DNA of 64,000 nt. It comes from Rhodospirillales bacterium (GTDB lineage: Bacteria; Pseudomonadota; Alphaproteobacteria; Micavibrionales; Micavibrionaceae). The position numbers and the translations under genes were made by a program. Shown here one piece after another: positions 42,901 through 52,813 of this stretch. Positions within the stretch are counted from its first letter, which is position 1; each line of letters opens with the position of its first letter. The DNA lies in contig CP060238.1 in the NCBI GenBank assembly GCA_023898765.1, positions 1,838,430 to 1,902,429 on the forward strand. Direction: 5' to 3'. A model generated the notes under the pieces. The model saw only the letters and a program-made list of their open reading frames with translations. It ran no database searches and was not told where the DNA came from.

Positions 42901-43236
42901 CTATTCCGCAGCCACGGGAACCCACTCGAAAAAGCTGGGCTCCAGCCCCAAATCGGCCAGAGATATAAAAACAAGCATGACACCGTCTTTATAGCGCTGG
43001 TCCGGCGGCGTGTCGCTATAAGCCGGCGCCGGGATATCAGCGCAGCAATCGGTTAAAAAAGCAATATTTTCACTGAGTTTTTTTGTCGCGCGATTCAACG
43101 CTTCAAAGCGATTTTCGCCCATCGTGTCCGCATAGAAAAAACCGTCTATATATATCATGGACATAGTCGGTTTACCGTCCAGCTGCCCGGGAGGGCGGAC
43201 ATCCTCACAAACGGCCCAATAGCCTTTTAAAGCCAT
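42901..43236 (-). CDS. Hypothetical protein
   Basis: 111 residues. GAGGAG lies 7 nt before the ATG. No signal or membrane helix; contains a CC pair (FLTDCCADIPAPAY) and strand-like segments (TMSMIYIDGFFYADTM). Its stop is 16 nt from the convergent stop of the 42636 gene. About 180 non-coding bases separate it from the end of glpK. I do not recognise the family. Confidence 0.65.
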   Translation of the reverse strand: MALKGYWAVCEDVRPPGQLDGKPTMSMIYIDGFFYADTMGENRFEALNRATKKLSENIAFLTDCCADIPAPAYSDTPPDQRYKDGVMLVFISLADLGLEPSFFEWVPVAAE

Positions 43237-43419
43237 GTTTTATCTCCTCACTTCGCTTCACTCGCCCATTCGTTCTTTTAAGTTGGGGCTGGCCCAACCT
43301 ATTATTTTTTTATTGTTATGTAAATTGTACAAAGGAAAGGTTAACAACAACTTATGGTTTTTGCATTTTATCGCATTACAGCTAAAATAAAAGCGGACAA
43401 AAACGTTTTTTTGTCTTTT

Positions 43420-44898
43420 TCAGGAAAGTACTTTTCGGACAGCCTGCCGCCACCCTTCATACAGGTTGCGCCTTTCGATATCGCCCATTTGAGGGGTATA
43501 ACGATGTGCAACCTGCCGGTTTTCAGAGATGTCCTCCAAGGAACTATATACCCCTGCATGTAGCCCCGCCAGATAAGCAGCGCCCAGAGCGGTGCTTTCA
43601 AGACTTTTTGGCACCTCAACCGTGCGGTGCAGCATATCCGCCAAAAACTGACATACAAACGCATTCGAGACAAGCCCGCCATCCACACGGATAATATCAG
43701 GATCAAACCCGCTATCGGCGACAAAAGCCTCCATCAGGTCAAGCGTTTGATAGGCTTGCGCCTCAAGCGCCGCCCGGACGATATGCGCCGCGTTACTTTC
43801 ACGGCTTAATCCCAAAATAGCGGCCTGGGCCTCAGGCTTCCAATAAGGCGCCCCCATCCCTGTAAAAGCGGGCACAAAATAAACCCCGTTACTATCCGGC
43901 ACAGACACGGCAAGTTTTTCGCTCTCTGCCGCGCTTTTGATAAGCCCCAGATTGTCCCGCAGCCACTGAATCGCGGCGCCTGCGATAAAAATGGCCCCTT
44001 CGATCGCATATGTTGCCCGCCCGTCCAGACGATACCCGATCGTTGTCAAAAGACGGTTTCTGGACAGCTTGAAATCCGATCCGATATTCATCAGGGCAAA
44101 ACATCCTGTGCCATAGGTCGATTTCACCATCGCTTCCTTAAAACAGCCCTGACCGACAAGAGCCGCATGCTGGTCCCCCGCCATGCCGCCAATCGGAATT
44201 TCCTGCCCTAAAACGGACCTGTCGCTGACCCCAAAATCCGCGCAATTGTCTTTCACCTCCGGCAAAAGCGCGCGGGGAATGTTGAAAAGCTTCAAAAGCG
44301 CCTCATCCCATTCGCCGGTTCGAATATTATAAAGGAGCGTGCGTGACGCATTTGTGGCGTCACTCGCATGGCATTTCCCGCCTGTCAGCCGCCAAAGCAA
44401 AAAGCAATCCACGGTGCCGAAGGCAAGCTCCCCTTTTTCCGCTTTCTCGCGCGCGCCTTCCACATGATCCAGTATCCACGCGATTTTTGTCGCGGAAAAA
44501 TAAGGATCGAGAAGAAGCCCTGTTTTCTCCGATATACTTTTCTCATGCCCCTGCTCTTTCAGCTTTCGGCAAAACTCCGATGTGCGGCGGTCCTGCCAGA
44601 CAATCGCGTTATACACCGCTTTGCCCGTCTTCCGGTCCCAGAGAATGGTTGTCTCACGCTGATTGGTAATGCCGATTGCCGCAATTTTTTGCCCTTGCGC
44701 TTTTTTAACACTCTCGCGGCACGCCCAAAGCGTATCGGCCCATATCTCTTCGGGGTCCTGTTCCACCCATCCTTTTTCAGGATAATAAAGGGTCAGCTCT
44801 TTCTGGTTTACATCCAGAATCTCCCCGGCCTTTGAAAACAAAATAGCGCGGGAAGAGGTTGTCCCCTGATCGATTGAAAGCAAAACAGAGTCATCCAT
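43420..44898 (-). CDS. glpK: Glycerol kinase
   Basis: 492 residues of the FGGY family. Seen: LSIDQGTTSSRAILF (phosphate 1), ITNQRETTILWDRKTG, GMAGDQHAALVGQGCF and the adenosine site RVDGGLVSNAFVCQFLAD. It phosphorylates glycerol to glycerol-3-phosphate. It overlaps the end of glpD by 8 nt, so the two are co-translated. No glycerol facilitator gene is present. Confidence 0.96.
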   Translation of the reverse strand: MDDSVLLSIDQGTTSSRAILFSKAGEILDVNQKELTLYYPEKGWVEQDPEEIWADTLWACRESVKKAQGQKIAAIGITNQRETTILWDRKTGKAVYNAIVWQDRRTSEFCRKLKEQGHEKSISEKTGLLLDPYFSATKIAWILDHVEGAREKAEKGELAFGTVDCFLLWRLTGGKCHASDATNASRTLLYNIRTGEWDEALLKLFNIPRALLPEVKDNCADFGVSDRSVLGQEIPIGGMAGDQHAALVGQGCFKEAMVKSTYGTGCFALMNIGSDFKLSRNRLLTTIGYRLDGRATYAIEGAIFIAGAAIQWLRDNLGLIKSAAESEKLAVSVPDSNGVYFVPAFTGMGAPYWKPEAQAAILGLSRESNAAHIVRAALEAQAYQTLDLMEAFVADSGFDPDIIRVDGGLVSNAFVCQFLADMLHRTVEVPKSLESTALGAAYLAGLHAGVYSSLEDISENRQVAHRYTPQMGDIERRNLYEGWRQAVRKVLS

Positions 44899-46411
44899 AG
44901 CGCGCGACCTTCTTTTTGATATCCGGCAAAGCGGCTTCCAGCGCCCGGCGTGTTTCCTCCGATACGTGCAGCCCCAGTTTTGAGCGCCGCCAGAGGATAT
45001 CCTCTACCTCCCGCGCAAATTCATGCACGACAAGATAAATAATTTCCGCTTCATGCACGCCGTCTCCGAAATCCCGTCCCAGTTCTTCCAGAGATGTTGT
45101 CCCTTCCACGAATTTATCCATGCGCGTGCCGTAACTCCGCGCATAACGCTGCAAAAGCGCAGGAGGCAAAAACGGATATTTTTCCGCCTGCGCTTTGACA
45201 AAGCTTTCAAAAAACCCTTCCGGAAAATCGCCGCCGGGCAAGACAGCCTTGTCCGTCCATGGATTTTTTTTGTTCCCGAGTTCTTTCCCGATCATTGTTA
45301 CCGCCTGTTCGGACAGCCTGCGGTAGGTCGTGATTTTTCCGCCGAAAACAGACAGTACAGGAGGACCAAAATCTTTTTTCATCTCCAGCTTGTAATCCCG
45401 CGTCACTTTGGACGCGCTACCCTCTCCATCCTCCAGCAAGGAGCGGACGCCGCTATAACTCCATTCAATATCCGACGGCGAAACCTGTTTTTGAAAAGAA
45501 CGGTTCACCGCTTCGCATAAATATGTTTTTTCCGCTTCGTCGATTTCGACATTCGTCGGATCCCCCCGAAACTCGACATCCGTTGTCCCTACCAGCGTAA
45601 AATTTTCTTCATAAGGGATGGCAAACACAATCCGGCAATCGGGCTGCTGCAAAATATAGGCCTGCTCTCCCTCATAAAATTTGGGCACAATAATGTGGCT
45701 GCCTTTTATCAGGCGGACATTTGAAGATTTTTCCGCAAGGTTTGAACGCTCCAGTATCGCGCGGACCCACGGCCCGCCTGCATTGACAACGCCCCGCACC
45801 TTCACCTGAAACTCTTCCCCCGTCTCCAGCGTACGCATCGAAACATGCCAAAGACCCTCTTCCCTTTGCGGCCGAAGATGCGTCACCGCAGTGCGGGTTA
45901 GAACAGAGGCCCCGCGTTCTTTGGCATCCAGCGCATTCAAAACCACCAGCCTTGAATCGTCCACACGGCAATCGGTATAGGAAAAGCCCTTTTTATATTT
46001 TTCCTGCAAAGGCGCGCCAAAAACATGGTTTCCAAAATTTATGGACGTGGACTTTTTCAGAATTTTATGCCCGCCCAGATGGTCGTAAATAAAAAGCCCC
46101 AAACGGATCATCAAAGCCGGACGGAGACTTTTGTCATGCGGCAAAACAAAGTCCATCGGATGAATGATGTGTGGGGCGCTTTGAAGCAATATCTCCCGCT
46201 CGATCAGAGACTCCCGCACGAGAGAAAACTCATACTGTTCGAGATACCGCAACCCCCCGTGGATGAGCTTCGTACTGGCCGAGGATGTCGCCCCGCCGAG
46301 ATCCTGCGCCTCCGCCAGAATAACGGAAAGACCGCGCCCTACCGCATCGCGCGCAATGCCTGTTCCGTTCACCCCGCCGCCAATCACACAAAGATCGTAA
46401 TCCGCACTCAT
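44891..46411 (-). CDS. glpD: Aerobic glycerol-3-phosphate dehydrogenase
   Basis: 506 residues. FAD-binding motif YDLCVIGGGVNGTGIARDA at the N-terminus; SSASTKLIHGGLRYLEQYEF is the family signature. Membrane-associated flavoenzyme passing electrons from glycerol-3-phosphate to quinone. With glpK it forms a complete glycerol-to-DHAP route. Regulator glpR was not seen. ACAGG precedes the ATG. Confidence 0.96.
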   Translation of the reverse strand: MSADYDLCVIGGGVNGTGIARDAVGRGLSVILAEAQDLGGATSSASTKLIHGGLRYLEQYEFSLVRESLIEREILLQSAPHIIHPMDFVLPHDKSLRPALMIRLGLFIYDHLGGHKILKKSTSINFGNHVFGAPLQEKYKKGFSYTDCRVDDSRLVVLNALDAKERGASVLTRTAVTHLRPQREEGLWHVSMRTLETGEEFQVKVRGVVNAGGPWVRAILERSNLAEKSSNVRLIKGSHIIVPKFYEGEQAYILQQPDCRIVFAIPYEENFTLVGTTDVEFRGDPTNVEIDEAEKTYLCEAVNRSFQKQVSPSDIEWSYSGVRSLLEDGEGSASKVTRDYKLEMKKDFGPPVLSVFGGKITTYRRLSEQAVTMIGKELGNKKNPWTDKAVLPGGDFPEGFFESFVKAQAEKYPFLPPALLQRYARSYGTRMDKFVEGTTSLEELGRDFGDGVHEAEIIYLVVHEFAREVEDILWRRSKLGLHVSEETRRALEAALPDIKKKVARYG

Positions 46412-46454
46412 CCTGTAAGGGTACTTGGGCTTTGCAAGGTCGGCAAGGAGAGTT

Positions 46455-46904
46455 TTATGCCGTTTTTTCTTTCTCTTCTTTGATTATTTTTTCCGTGATG
46501 ACTTCCTGACGCGACACAAAACCCGACACATACCCGGATTCGGATATCACAGGAATAGAAGACATATTCTGTTTGGACATAACCTCGATCGCATCGTCCA
46601 GCGTGTCATACTCCATCACGACATGAGTCTCTATTGCCATGTAGTCGCTCACCAGCGCTTTCGAGCTTTCGTCTCCCTTATCAAAAAGGGCGTTCACAAT
46701 CTCCTGCTCGGACAAAACACCCACGCCCTTTCCTTGCGAATCCCGAACGAGAAAACAGGAAATTTTTTCTTTTTGCATCCGCTCGACCGCGACCTGAATT
46801 GTTTCTTTCTCCGTAATGGCACGGTCATTAATCGAGAGATTGAAGCAATCCTGAATACGCGGGGATTTCGTACCGGATGGGAGTTTTGCATCTGATTGTG
46901 TCAT
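46455..46904 (-). CDS. Two-CBS-domain protein
   Basis: 149 residues made of a CBS pair: the first spans about 25-80 (AITEKETIQVAVERMQKEKI..GVLSEQEIVNALF), the second about 85-140 (VSDYMAIETHVVMEYDTLDDAIEVM..SGFVSRQEVI). CBS pairs sense adenosine nucleotides. Standing alone, without an effector domain, it may regulate a partner enzyme. The start overlaps the end of the neighbouring 103-residue gene by 4 nt. Confidence 0.9.
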   Translation of the reverse strand: MTQSDAKLPSGTKSPRIQDCFNLSINDRAITEKETIQVAVERMQKEKISCFLVRDSQGKGVGVLSEQEIVNALFDKGDESSKALVSDYMAIETHVVMEYDTLDDAIEVMSKQNMSSIPVISESGYVSGFVSRQEVITEKIIKEEKEKTA

Positions 46905-47212
46905 TGGATACTCCGTACCTTTGCCAGTTCTTCGAGCTTTTTAAAGGTTACGCCCTTGAGATCGCCCCTGACCCTTCTTTTAAGATAAGCCACGAATTCC
47001 CCGGCGACTTCCACCTGTACCCCACGGGCCAGCGCCTGATTTTTCTTCGTCTTGAGAGACACCTCCCAGTCACGCGCATCCTTTTTTTGCACTTTAAATT
47101 TCGGCTCCAGAAAAAAATCAAGCTCCAGCCGGAAAGGGTGCCGGTACTGAATTCTTTTCCGGCCCTGAAAATCCTGTACAACCTCAAGTTTATTATGAAA
47201 TGTCGCACGCAT
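46901..47212 (-). CDS. Small basic protein, unknown function
   Basis: 103 residues, basic and rich in Lys/Arg/Phe (FHNKLEVVQDFQGRKRIQYR). GGAGG lies 7 nt before the ATG. The pattern of beta-strands followed by a final helix (GVTFKKLEELAKV) is visible, but no family is recognised. It is translationally coupled to the CBS protein downstream, so the two probably work together. Upstream is about 110 nt of AT-rich non-coding DNA. Confidence 0.65.
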   Translation of the reverse strand: MRATFHNKLEVVQDFQGRKRIQYRHPFRLELDFFLEPKFKVQKKDARDWEVSLKTKKNQALARGVQVEVAGEFVAYLKRRVRGDLKGVTFKKLEELAKVRSIQ

Positions 47213-47324
47213 AGCCTTGCCTCCACATGGAAGTATACCAATATCGAGAAAATTATATATCTAAAGTTAAATTTTTTAAATTTCGGGATAAAAAAAATCG
47301 TCTCTTGCGTGCAAACAAAAAAAC

Positions 47325-47750
47325 CTATTCTTCTTTTTGCGCCTCTACCATCCGCTGCATTAAAACCCGCAGTTTTACCTCGAGCTGGGCAGAAGAAAAC
47401 GGTTTCCTGATATAGCCGCTGACCCCGCCGGCCTTGGCTTTTAGAACAGAATCCCTGTCCCCGCGCCCGCTGATAATCAAGAAAGGAATATTGCAGCCAT
47501 CGCTGCGAATCCTGGATAAAAACTCAAGACCGCTCATATTGGGCATATTCCAGTCACAAATGATAAGCTCTACAAGGTCGGAAGCCATATCCAAAAAACT
47601 CAGCGCCTCACGCCCGTCCCCCGCCTCGAAAATCTGTGTGACGCCAAGCTCCCCCAGCATATTTCGCAAAATTGTCCGGGCCTCCATCTGATCCTCGACA
47701 ATCAGAAGCTTCAGACGGCTGAAATCCTCGTAGGCGCTCTTCTGATTCAA
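47325..47750 (-). CDS. Single-domain response regulator (CheY-like receiver)
   Basis: 141 residues from TTG 47750; the TTG overlaps the TGA of the kinase gene (TTGA) with GGGAGGGG upstream. Receiver features: LLIVEDQMEA (acidic pair), phosphoacceptor Asp in IICDWNMPNMSG, Ser in LIISGRG and Lys in IRKPFS. No output domain. Coupled translation marks it as a partner of the hybrid kinase directly upstream. A longer in-frame reading to 47825 would overlap kinase coding and is less likely. Confidence 0.85.
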   Translation of the reverse strand: MNQKSAYEDFSRLKLLIVEDQMEARTILRNMLGELGVTQIFEAGDGREALSFLDMASDLVELIICDWNMPNMSGLEFLSRIRSDGCNIPFLIISGRGDRDSVLKAKAGGVSGYIRKPFSSAQLEVKLRVLMQRMVEAQKEE

Positions 47751-49288
47751 TGCACCCCTCCCTTTCCTGAAGAACGACCGGCCATCCGGTGCAGATAACT
47801 TTGTTCTCCTTTTCCTGACAGCCACACAATCGTATGAGCCAGCTTGTTATAATCAACCGGCTTGGGCAGAAACGGGACCCCTTCCGGAATTTCAATCCGG
47901 GACATTTGCCCGCCTGCCGGATATCCGCTCATAAACACTGTTTTGGTATCGGGACGAACAACTTCAAAAAGTTCGGCCAGATGCACACCATTGAGTTCAG
48001 GCATCACAACATCCGTTACGAGAAAATCAATCCGCCCCTGAAAATCTTCCTGCCGGAGCAATGCTTCATTGCCATTGGACGCCGTCAGGACCTGCATCCC
48101 CATATCCTCCAGCATGCCCGCTATGAGCGTTAAAATATCCGGCTCGTCCTCCGCCACCAAAGCTGTATATCCCCGAAGACAAATCTCCCCATCATCAAAA
48201 GCCTTAACCTCCGCAATTTTGGCAGACGGGTTGTCGCTTAGAGGAAGATAAACCATGATTTCAGTGCCCTCACCCTTTTTGGTTTCAACCTCTATCTGCC
48301 CTTTCATCTGTTTTACAAGACCGTAAACTGTAGACAGGCCCAGCCCCGTCCCCTTTCCCTGATCTTTCGTCGTAAAGAACGGGTCAAATATTTTGTCTTT
48401 TATTTCATCATCCATACCGGTTCCGGTATCCTTTACACGCAGCGCCCCGTAATTTGTTCCTTCCTTTTCAGAAGAAAAAACATCGACCTGCAAAAGCCCC
48501 CCTTCAGGCATCGCATCGCGCGCATTCACCACAAGATTGATCAGGATTTGTCCAATAACATCCGGCGCGCAGCAGACCGCTACGCCGTCCTCGACCTTGA
48601 TCTCCAGATCAACGGACGCATCCAGCAGATGAGTCAAAAGCCCTTGATTTTCTTCCAGAAACACACCCGCATCCGTGACGCTTTCCACAACAACGCTCCG
48701 CCGACCGAAGGTCAGAAGCTGCTCCGTCAGGGACGCCCCGCGCTTGACCGCATCCATAATCTTATCAAGATGCGAGATGGCTTCTTCACTGCTATGAACT
48801 TCTTTCTTCGTCATCCGGGCATAGCCGTCAATGATAGAGAGAATATTGTTAAAATCATGCGCAACTCCGCCCGCAAGCTGCCCAAGGGATTCCAGCTTTT
48901 GGGATTGAAATATTTTCGCCTCGCGGAGTTTGAATTCCGTTTCGTCTTTTAAAATACCAAGAACAAGCCCCTTGGTTCCTTCCATGGGGATCATTTGAAG
49001 CCTGTACCAGAGCGAATTTGTTTCTTCCATTTTTTCAAGTTCGATATCGTCACCGCGCTCTTCAATTTTTTCCTGAAGATTTTCACCCTGACAATAGCGG
49101 GAAAAAATTTCTGTCGCAGACCTGCCAAGCAAATCCGAAGGCTTGCTCGACAACATGTCGGCAAAAACACTGTTCACGTATAAAACGGGAATCTCATCCG
49201 TTTCCGTATCCCAAACCACCACGCCGCAGGCAACCGCATCAAGGGCGCGGGACAGAACGTCTTTATCGGGGAGAACACCAAAAACCAT
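47747..49288 (-). CDS. Hybrid sensor histidine kinase with PAS domain
   Basis: 513 residues. Order: PAS (about 8-120), HisKA with the phospho-His in GGVAHDFNNILS, HATPase (INLVVNARDAMPEGG, VKDTGTGMDDEIKD, GKGTGLGLSTVYGLV), then a C-terminal receiver with Asp in VTDVVMPELNG. No membrane helices, so it is cytoplasmic. ATG 49288 has AAAGG 7 nt upstream; an in-frame TTG at 49306 is less likely. The phosphorelay probably continues to the receiver protein encoded next. Confidence 0.92.
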   Translation of the reverse strand: MVFGVLPDKDVLSRALDAVACGVVVWDTETDEIPVLYVNSVFADMLSSKPSDLLGRSATEIFSRYCQGENLQEKIEERGDDIELEKMEETNSLWYRLQMIPMEGTKGLVLGILKDETEFKLREAKIFQSQKLESLGQLAGGVAHDFNNILSIIDGYARMTKKEVHSSEEAISHLDKIMDAVKRGASLTEQLLTFGRRSVVVESVTDAGVFLEENQGLLTHLLDASVDLEIKVEDGVAVCCAPDVIGQILINLVVNARDAMPEGGLLQVDVFSSEKEGTNYGALRVKDTGTGMDDEIKDKIFDPFFTTKDQGKGTGLGLSTVYGLVKQMKGQIEVETKKGEGTEIMVYLPLSDNPSAKIAEVKAFDDGEICLRGYTALVAEDEPDILTLIAGMLEDMGMQVLTASNGNEALLRQEDFQGRIDFLVTDVVMPELNGVHLAELFEVVRPDTKTVFMSGYPAGGQMSRIEIPEGVPFLPKPVDYNKLAHTIVWLSGKGEQSYLHRMAGRSSGKGGVH

Positions 49289-49452
49289 ACCAAAACCTTT
49301 ACACAAAAAGTCACAATCATAAGTTTAGTTTATTTGTTTAACACTACCAAGAGGGGCTTTGCGGGCAAACAGAAGGTTTTGACATACGCCTGCATATCAC
49401 GGAGACTGGTAACGGTTTGATTTTCAACACTTCCCAAGCAGGGTGCCTCGCC

Positions 49453-51564
49453 TTGCATATTCGTTTCTATTTTCATGCACTTGTATTTGCTGCTTCCTTA
49501 TCCGGCGCGGCCGGGAATGTTTATGCCGACGAAAAACCCGAAAAATCCCTCGACACCCAAAAAGAAAACTATTCTGCCAGCCTCTATGGCCCGCTTGGGT
49601 TAAACACCATCCCGTCCGCCCGCATGGACAAAGCCGGGACCGTTCGCATTGGCGTCTCCACCCTTGATCCTTACCGGCACGGCTTTATCGGTTTCCAGAT
49701 CGCGGACCCCCTCTATGTACAGCTCCGGCAAACCGGAACGGGCAGTAATCTGGGCGCTTCCCCGGACGGCCTTTACCCCGGCATGGACCTGAAAATCCGT
49801 CTGGCAAAGGAAGACCGCTATACCCCCGAAATAGCGCTGGGGATGAATTCCGCCTTCGGACACAAAAAAACGGCGAGCGAATATATCGCCCTGTCCAAAC
49901 GCTGGAAAGCGTTCGACTTCACAGGCGGGCTTGCATGGGGACGGCTCGGCAGCGAGGGAATGCTCTCCAATCCGTTTAAAAAATTCTCCCGTCACTTTTC
50001 CCATGACCGCGACTTTGGATCGGAAACCCAAAACGGCGTAAATGACTGGTTTACGGGCGAAGAAATCGGGTTGTTCGCAGGCGTGGAATATTTCACACCG
50101 CTGGAGGGATTATCCGTGAAGGCCGAGTGGGGCGCCGACAGCTATGAAGCCGACCAGATAACGTCAAACTTCAAGGCCCCAGACCCATGGAGCCTGTCTT
50201 TGAACTACGCCCCGTATAAATGGATGGATGTTTCCGCCGGACTGGCTGGCACAGACAAAATTTTTGCCCGCCTTTCCTTTCAGGGAAATTTATTCGAATG
50301 GCCGGGACGCAACGCAGAAACAGGAAGTCCCGTTCCCTTTCATCCGCACCGCGCCGGGACCGCCTCGGCACAAAAAATGATGCTTTCGGCCCATAAGGAC
50401 GGGGTTCTCCTGTTCGATGCGCAGCATGTAGATTCAGACGCAGACAGCCTTCTGGACCTCGATCCCTTCGAACCCTCCGCCCGGCAAATCGGGCGCGCGG
50501 CACGCCACATGTCCAACAACGGAGGCGAGGAAGTGGAAAGTCTCTCCATAACGCCCTACGTCTTCGGCCTAAAAGGGCACCGGACGACCCTGATCCGCCG
50601 CGACCTGGAATCGGCGCTGGCCCATAACAATGGAAGCCCGGAAGAAATATGGCAAGATACAACTATCGAAAAAACATCTGACAAAAAAAGACAAAAAAGC
50701 GAACACGGTTTCCCGTGGCGCCCGCGCCTCATTCTTGACACCCGTCTGAGCCTGTCGGAAGAAGATAGCGGCATCCTGTATCGAAGCTCTCTTGTTTTCG
50801 AAGGGACAAAACAGCTTCCTTACGGATTTACCGTCGGGGGTTCCGCCCGGCTAAACATAGACGATAACCTGCACCGTCTGGCCGATTTTCGCCCTGCGGC
50901 GCTTCATCCCGTCCGCAGCGACGAAGACTTATACGCCTCGCGTCTTTTCGCACTGGACCGTTCTTACCTGTCCTGGTTAAAAACCCTGAAAACCGACCTG
51001 CATCTTGCCTTAAGCGCGGGCGCCCTGGAAGAAATGTATACGGGCGCCGGCGGCGAAATCCTCTACCGCCCCTTTGGAAAAACATTTTCCGTCGGCGCAG
51101 AAGCCTGGCGCGTTTACAAACGGGACCCTGCAGATTTTTTGGGCAGCAGCTTTTTCGAAGATCCTTCTTTCACCGGACATCTCAATCTCTGGTATGAAGT
51201 GCCGAACACGGATTTCACCATTTTCGCCAAAGCCGGACGGTATCTGGGAGAGGACATTGGCGCAAGCGGCGGTATTGAAACCCGCTTTGAAAACGGCGCA
51301 AAAGTAAAAGCATTCGTAAGTGTCACGAACGAAAACGACAGGGATGTTTTCGGCGGAAAAACAAATTTGTACAGCGGCCTGCAACTCAGCCTGCCGATTG
51401 GGAATGTGAAATATCTGCCAAAGGGAAGCGAACTGCGTTTCGCAAGCGCGCCTTTCGGACGGGATAAAGCCCAGACGCTGGATAAACCGCTCCCTCTTTA
51501 CGAGGTCACTGAACCAATGTCATACCGCCGGCTGACCCAAAGCTGGCAGGAGGTTCTGAACTAG
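49453..51564 (+). CDS. YjbH-domain outer-membrane protein
   Basis: About 703 residues. It carries a signal peptide (HIRFYFHALVFAASLSGAAGNVYA-DEK) from TTG 49453; a further TTG at 49417 would add 12 residues, so the start is uncertain. The N-terminal part PLGLNTIPSARMDKAGTVRIGV and alternating amphipathic beta-strands to the end match YjbH/DUF940 outer-membrane proteins, which are linked to exopolysaccharide production. The partner genes yjbEFG are not nearby. The last 59 nt overlap the leucine dehydrogenase gene on the other strand. Confidence 0.8.
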   Translation: MHIRFYFHALVFAASLSGAAGNVYADEKPEKSLDTQKENYSASLYGPLGLNTIPSARMDKAGTVRIGVSTLDPYRHGFIGFQIADPLYVQLRQTGTGSNLGASPDGLYPGMDLKIRLAKEDRYTPEIALGMNSAFGHKKTASEYIALSKRWKAFDFTGGLAWGRLGSEGMLSNPFKKFSRHFSHDRDFGSETQNGVNDWFTGEEIGLFAGVEYFTPLEGLSVKAEWGADSYEADQITSNFKAPDPWSLSLNYAPYKWMDVSAGLAGTDKIFARLSFQGNLFEWPGRNAETGSPVPFHPHRAGTASAQKMMLSAHKDGVLLFDAQHVDSDADSLLDLDPFEPSARQIGRAARHMSNNGGEEVESLSITPYVFGLKGHRTTLIRRDLESALAHNNGSPEEIWQDTTIEKTSDKKRQKSEHGFPWRPRLILDTRLSLSEEDSGILYRSSLVFEGTKQLPYGFTVGGSARLNIDDNLHRLADFRPAALHPVRSDEDLYASRLFALDRSYLSWLKTLKTDLHLALSAGALEEMYTGAGGEILYRPFGKTFSVGAEAWRVYKRDPADFLGSSFFEDPSFTGHLNLWYEVPNTDFTIFAKAGRYLGEDIGASGGIETRFENGAKVKAFVSVTNENDRDVFGGKTNLYSGLQLSLPIGNVKYLPKGSELRFASAPFGRDKAQTLDKPLPLYEVTEPMSYRRLTQSWQEVLN

Positions 51565-52693
51565 AGTCTCTGAGAGCTTCGCCGTTCAAAAATTTTTCTT
51601 CCGCCAGTTTGTCCGCCGCTTCGCCCGGATGGAGATTATGGCCTTGCGCATATTCCAGTACGTCTTTTACGTTCTGCCCTATATTTTCGACATGGGAGAT
51701 CATACGTTCGCGTGTAATTTCAAAATCCAGCGGGTTATAATCACTCTTGCGGAAATATTCATAGCCGACGCAAATCACGCCGCCCGCATTAATCACGTAA
51801 TCCGGCACATAAAGAATATTCATGTCGGCCAGCATTTTATCATGGTACGTCGCCAAAAGCTGGTTGTTCGAAGCGCCCGCTACGATATCCACCTGAAGCT
51901 GTGGAATCGTATCGTCATTCAAAACGCCGCCCATCGCACAAGGCGCAAAAATATCCGCTTTCACGCCATAAATTTCATTCGGGCTGACGATCGTAAAAGG
52001 CGCAAGGCTTTCCTGCGCTTCCGCCAGCATTTTATCATTTACATCCGCGGCAATAATACGGACTCCGTCCTGCTGCAGTAACTTGCACAGCTCCACGCCG
52101 ACCGCGCCCACGCCCTGCACCGCCACGCTAAGGCCTCTTAGATCCTCTTTACCGTAGCGCAGCGCCGCCGCGCTTTGAATACCGCGGTAAACCCCCAAAG
52201 CCGTCAAGGGAGACGGATTCCCGCCCAGTTCTCCAAAGCCTTTCCCTTTCAGCATTTCCGGCGGCAAGCCGGTAACGTGCTCCGTATGCCTGGCAATGGC
52301 CACCATATCTTTTTCGCCGGTGCCGCTATCTTCCGCCGTAATATATTCTCCCTCCAGGCTCTCAACGGCCTGACCCATAGCTTCCATAAGAGCCATGGTT
52401 TTATCTTCAAAAGGATTGCCGATAATGACCGCCTTTCCCCCGCCCAGCGGCAATCCGGCCATCGCATTTTTATAGGTCATGCCGCGGGATAAACGCAGTA
52501 CATCATTAATGGCTTCGCGATCGGAAGCGTAAGGACACATCCGCGCGCCGCCGAGCGACGGCCCGAGATTCGTATTATGAATGGCAATATAGGCGGTTAT
52601 ATCCCCGTCCAGATTAAACTTGCGAACCTGTTCATGATTGTCAAAAGACTCGAAAGTTTCCAGCAGCGTATCGTTCAAATCTTCAAAATTCAT
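51506..52693 (-). CDS. Leucine dehydrogenase-type amino-acid dehydrogenase
   Basis: 395 residues of the Glu/Leu/Phe/Val dehydrogenase family. Catalytic Lys in AGLPLGGGKAVIIG; THe GGARMCPYASDREAINDVLRLSRGM segment and the Rossmann GVGAVGVELCKLL (with aspartate DV at the strand end favouring NAD) point to leucine dehydrogenase. It interconverts branched-chain amino acids and 2-oxoacids. The C-terminal 30 residues are a Ser/Gly/Pro extension that overlaps the opposite gene. A terminator hairpin lies 99 nt upstream of the start, within the 300-nt upstream region. Confidence 0.9.
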   Translation of the reverse strand: MNFEDLNDTLLETFESFDNHEQVRKFNLDGDITAYIAIHNTNLGPSLGGARMCPYASDREAINDVLRLSRGMTYKNAMAGLPLGGGKAVIIGNPFEDKTMALMEAMGQAVESLEGEYITAEDSGTGEKDMVAIARHTEHVTGLPPEMLKGKGFGELGGNPSPLTALGVYRGIQSAAALRYGKEDLRGLSVAVQGVGAVGVELCKLLQQDGVRIIAADVNDKMLAEAQESLAPFTIVSPNEIYGVKADIFAPCAMGGVLNDDTIPQLQVDIVAGASNNQLLATYHDKMLADMNILYVPDYVINAGGVICVGYEYFRKSDYNPLDFEITRERMISHVENIGQNVKDVLEYAQGHNLHPGEAADKLAEEKFLNGEALRDSSSEPPASFGSAGGMTLVQ

Positions 52694-52791
52694 AATGTCC
52701 TACCTGTTTTTGGCCCGTTTCTGGCCCTTTTTTTTTCAAAGAGCACCGGACATTAGCCAATTCGCCGGCTCACGTCCAGATTTAGACAAAA

Positions 52792-52813
52792 AAAACCGCC
52801 CGAAGGCGGTTTT
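52792..52813 (-). terminator. Strong terminator hairpin between rluD and the leucine dehydrogenase gene
   Basis: AAAACCGCC (52792-52800), CGAA tetraloop-like, GGCGGTTTT (52805-52813). On the minus strand the stem is followed by TTTTTTTT (to 52785). It lies 179 nt after the rluD stop and 99 nt before the next start. Confidence 0.85.

Noticed and set aside
43237..43419. Possible glycerol operon regulatory RNA
   Set aside because: AT-rich spacer lies downstream of glpK, not upstream of glpD; no conserved structure seen.
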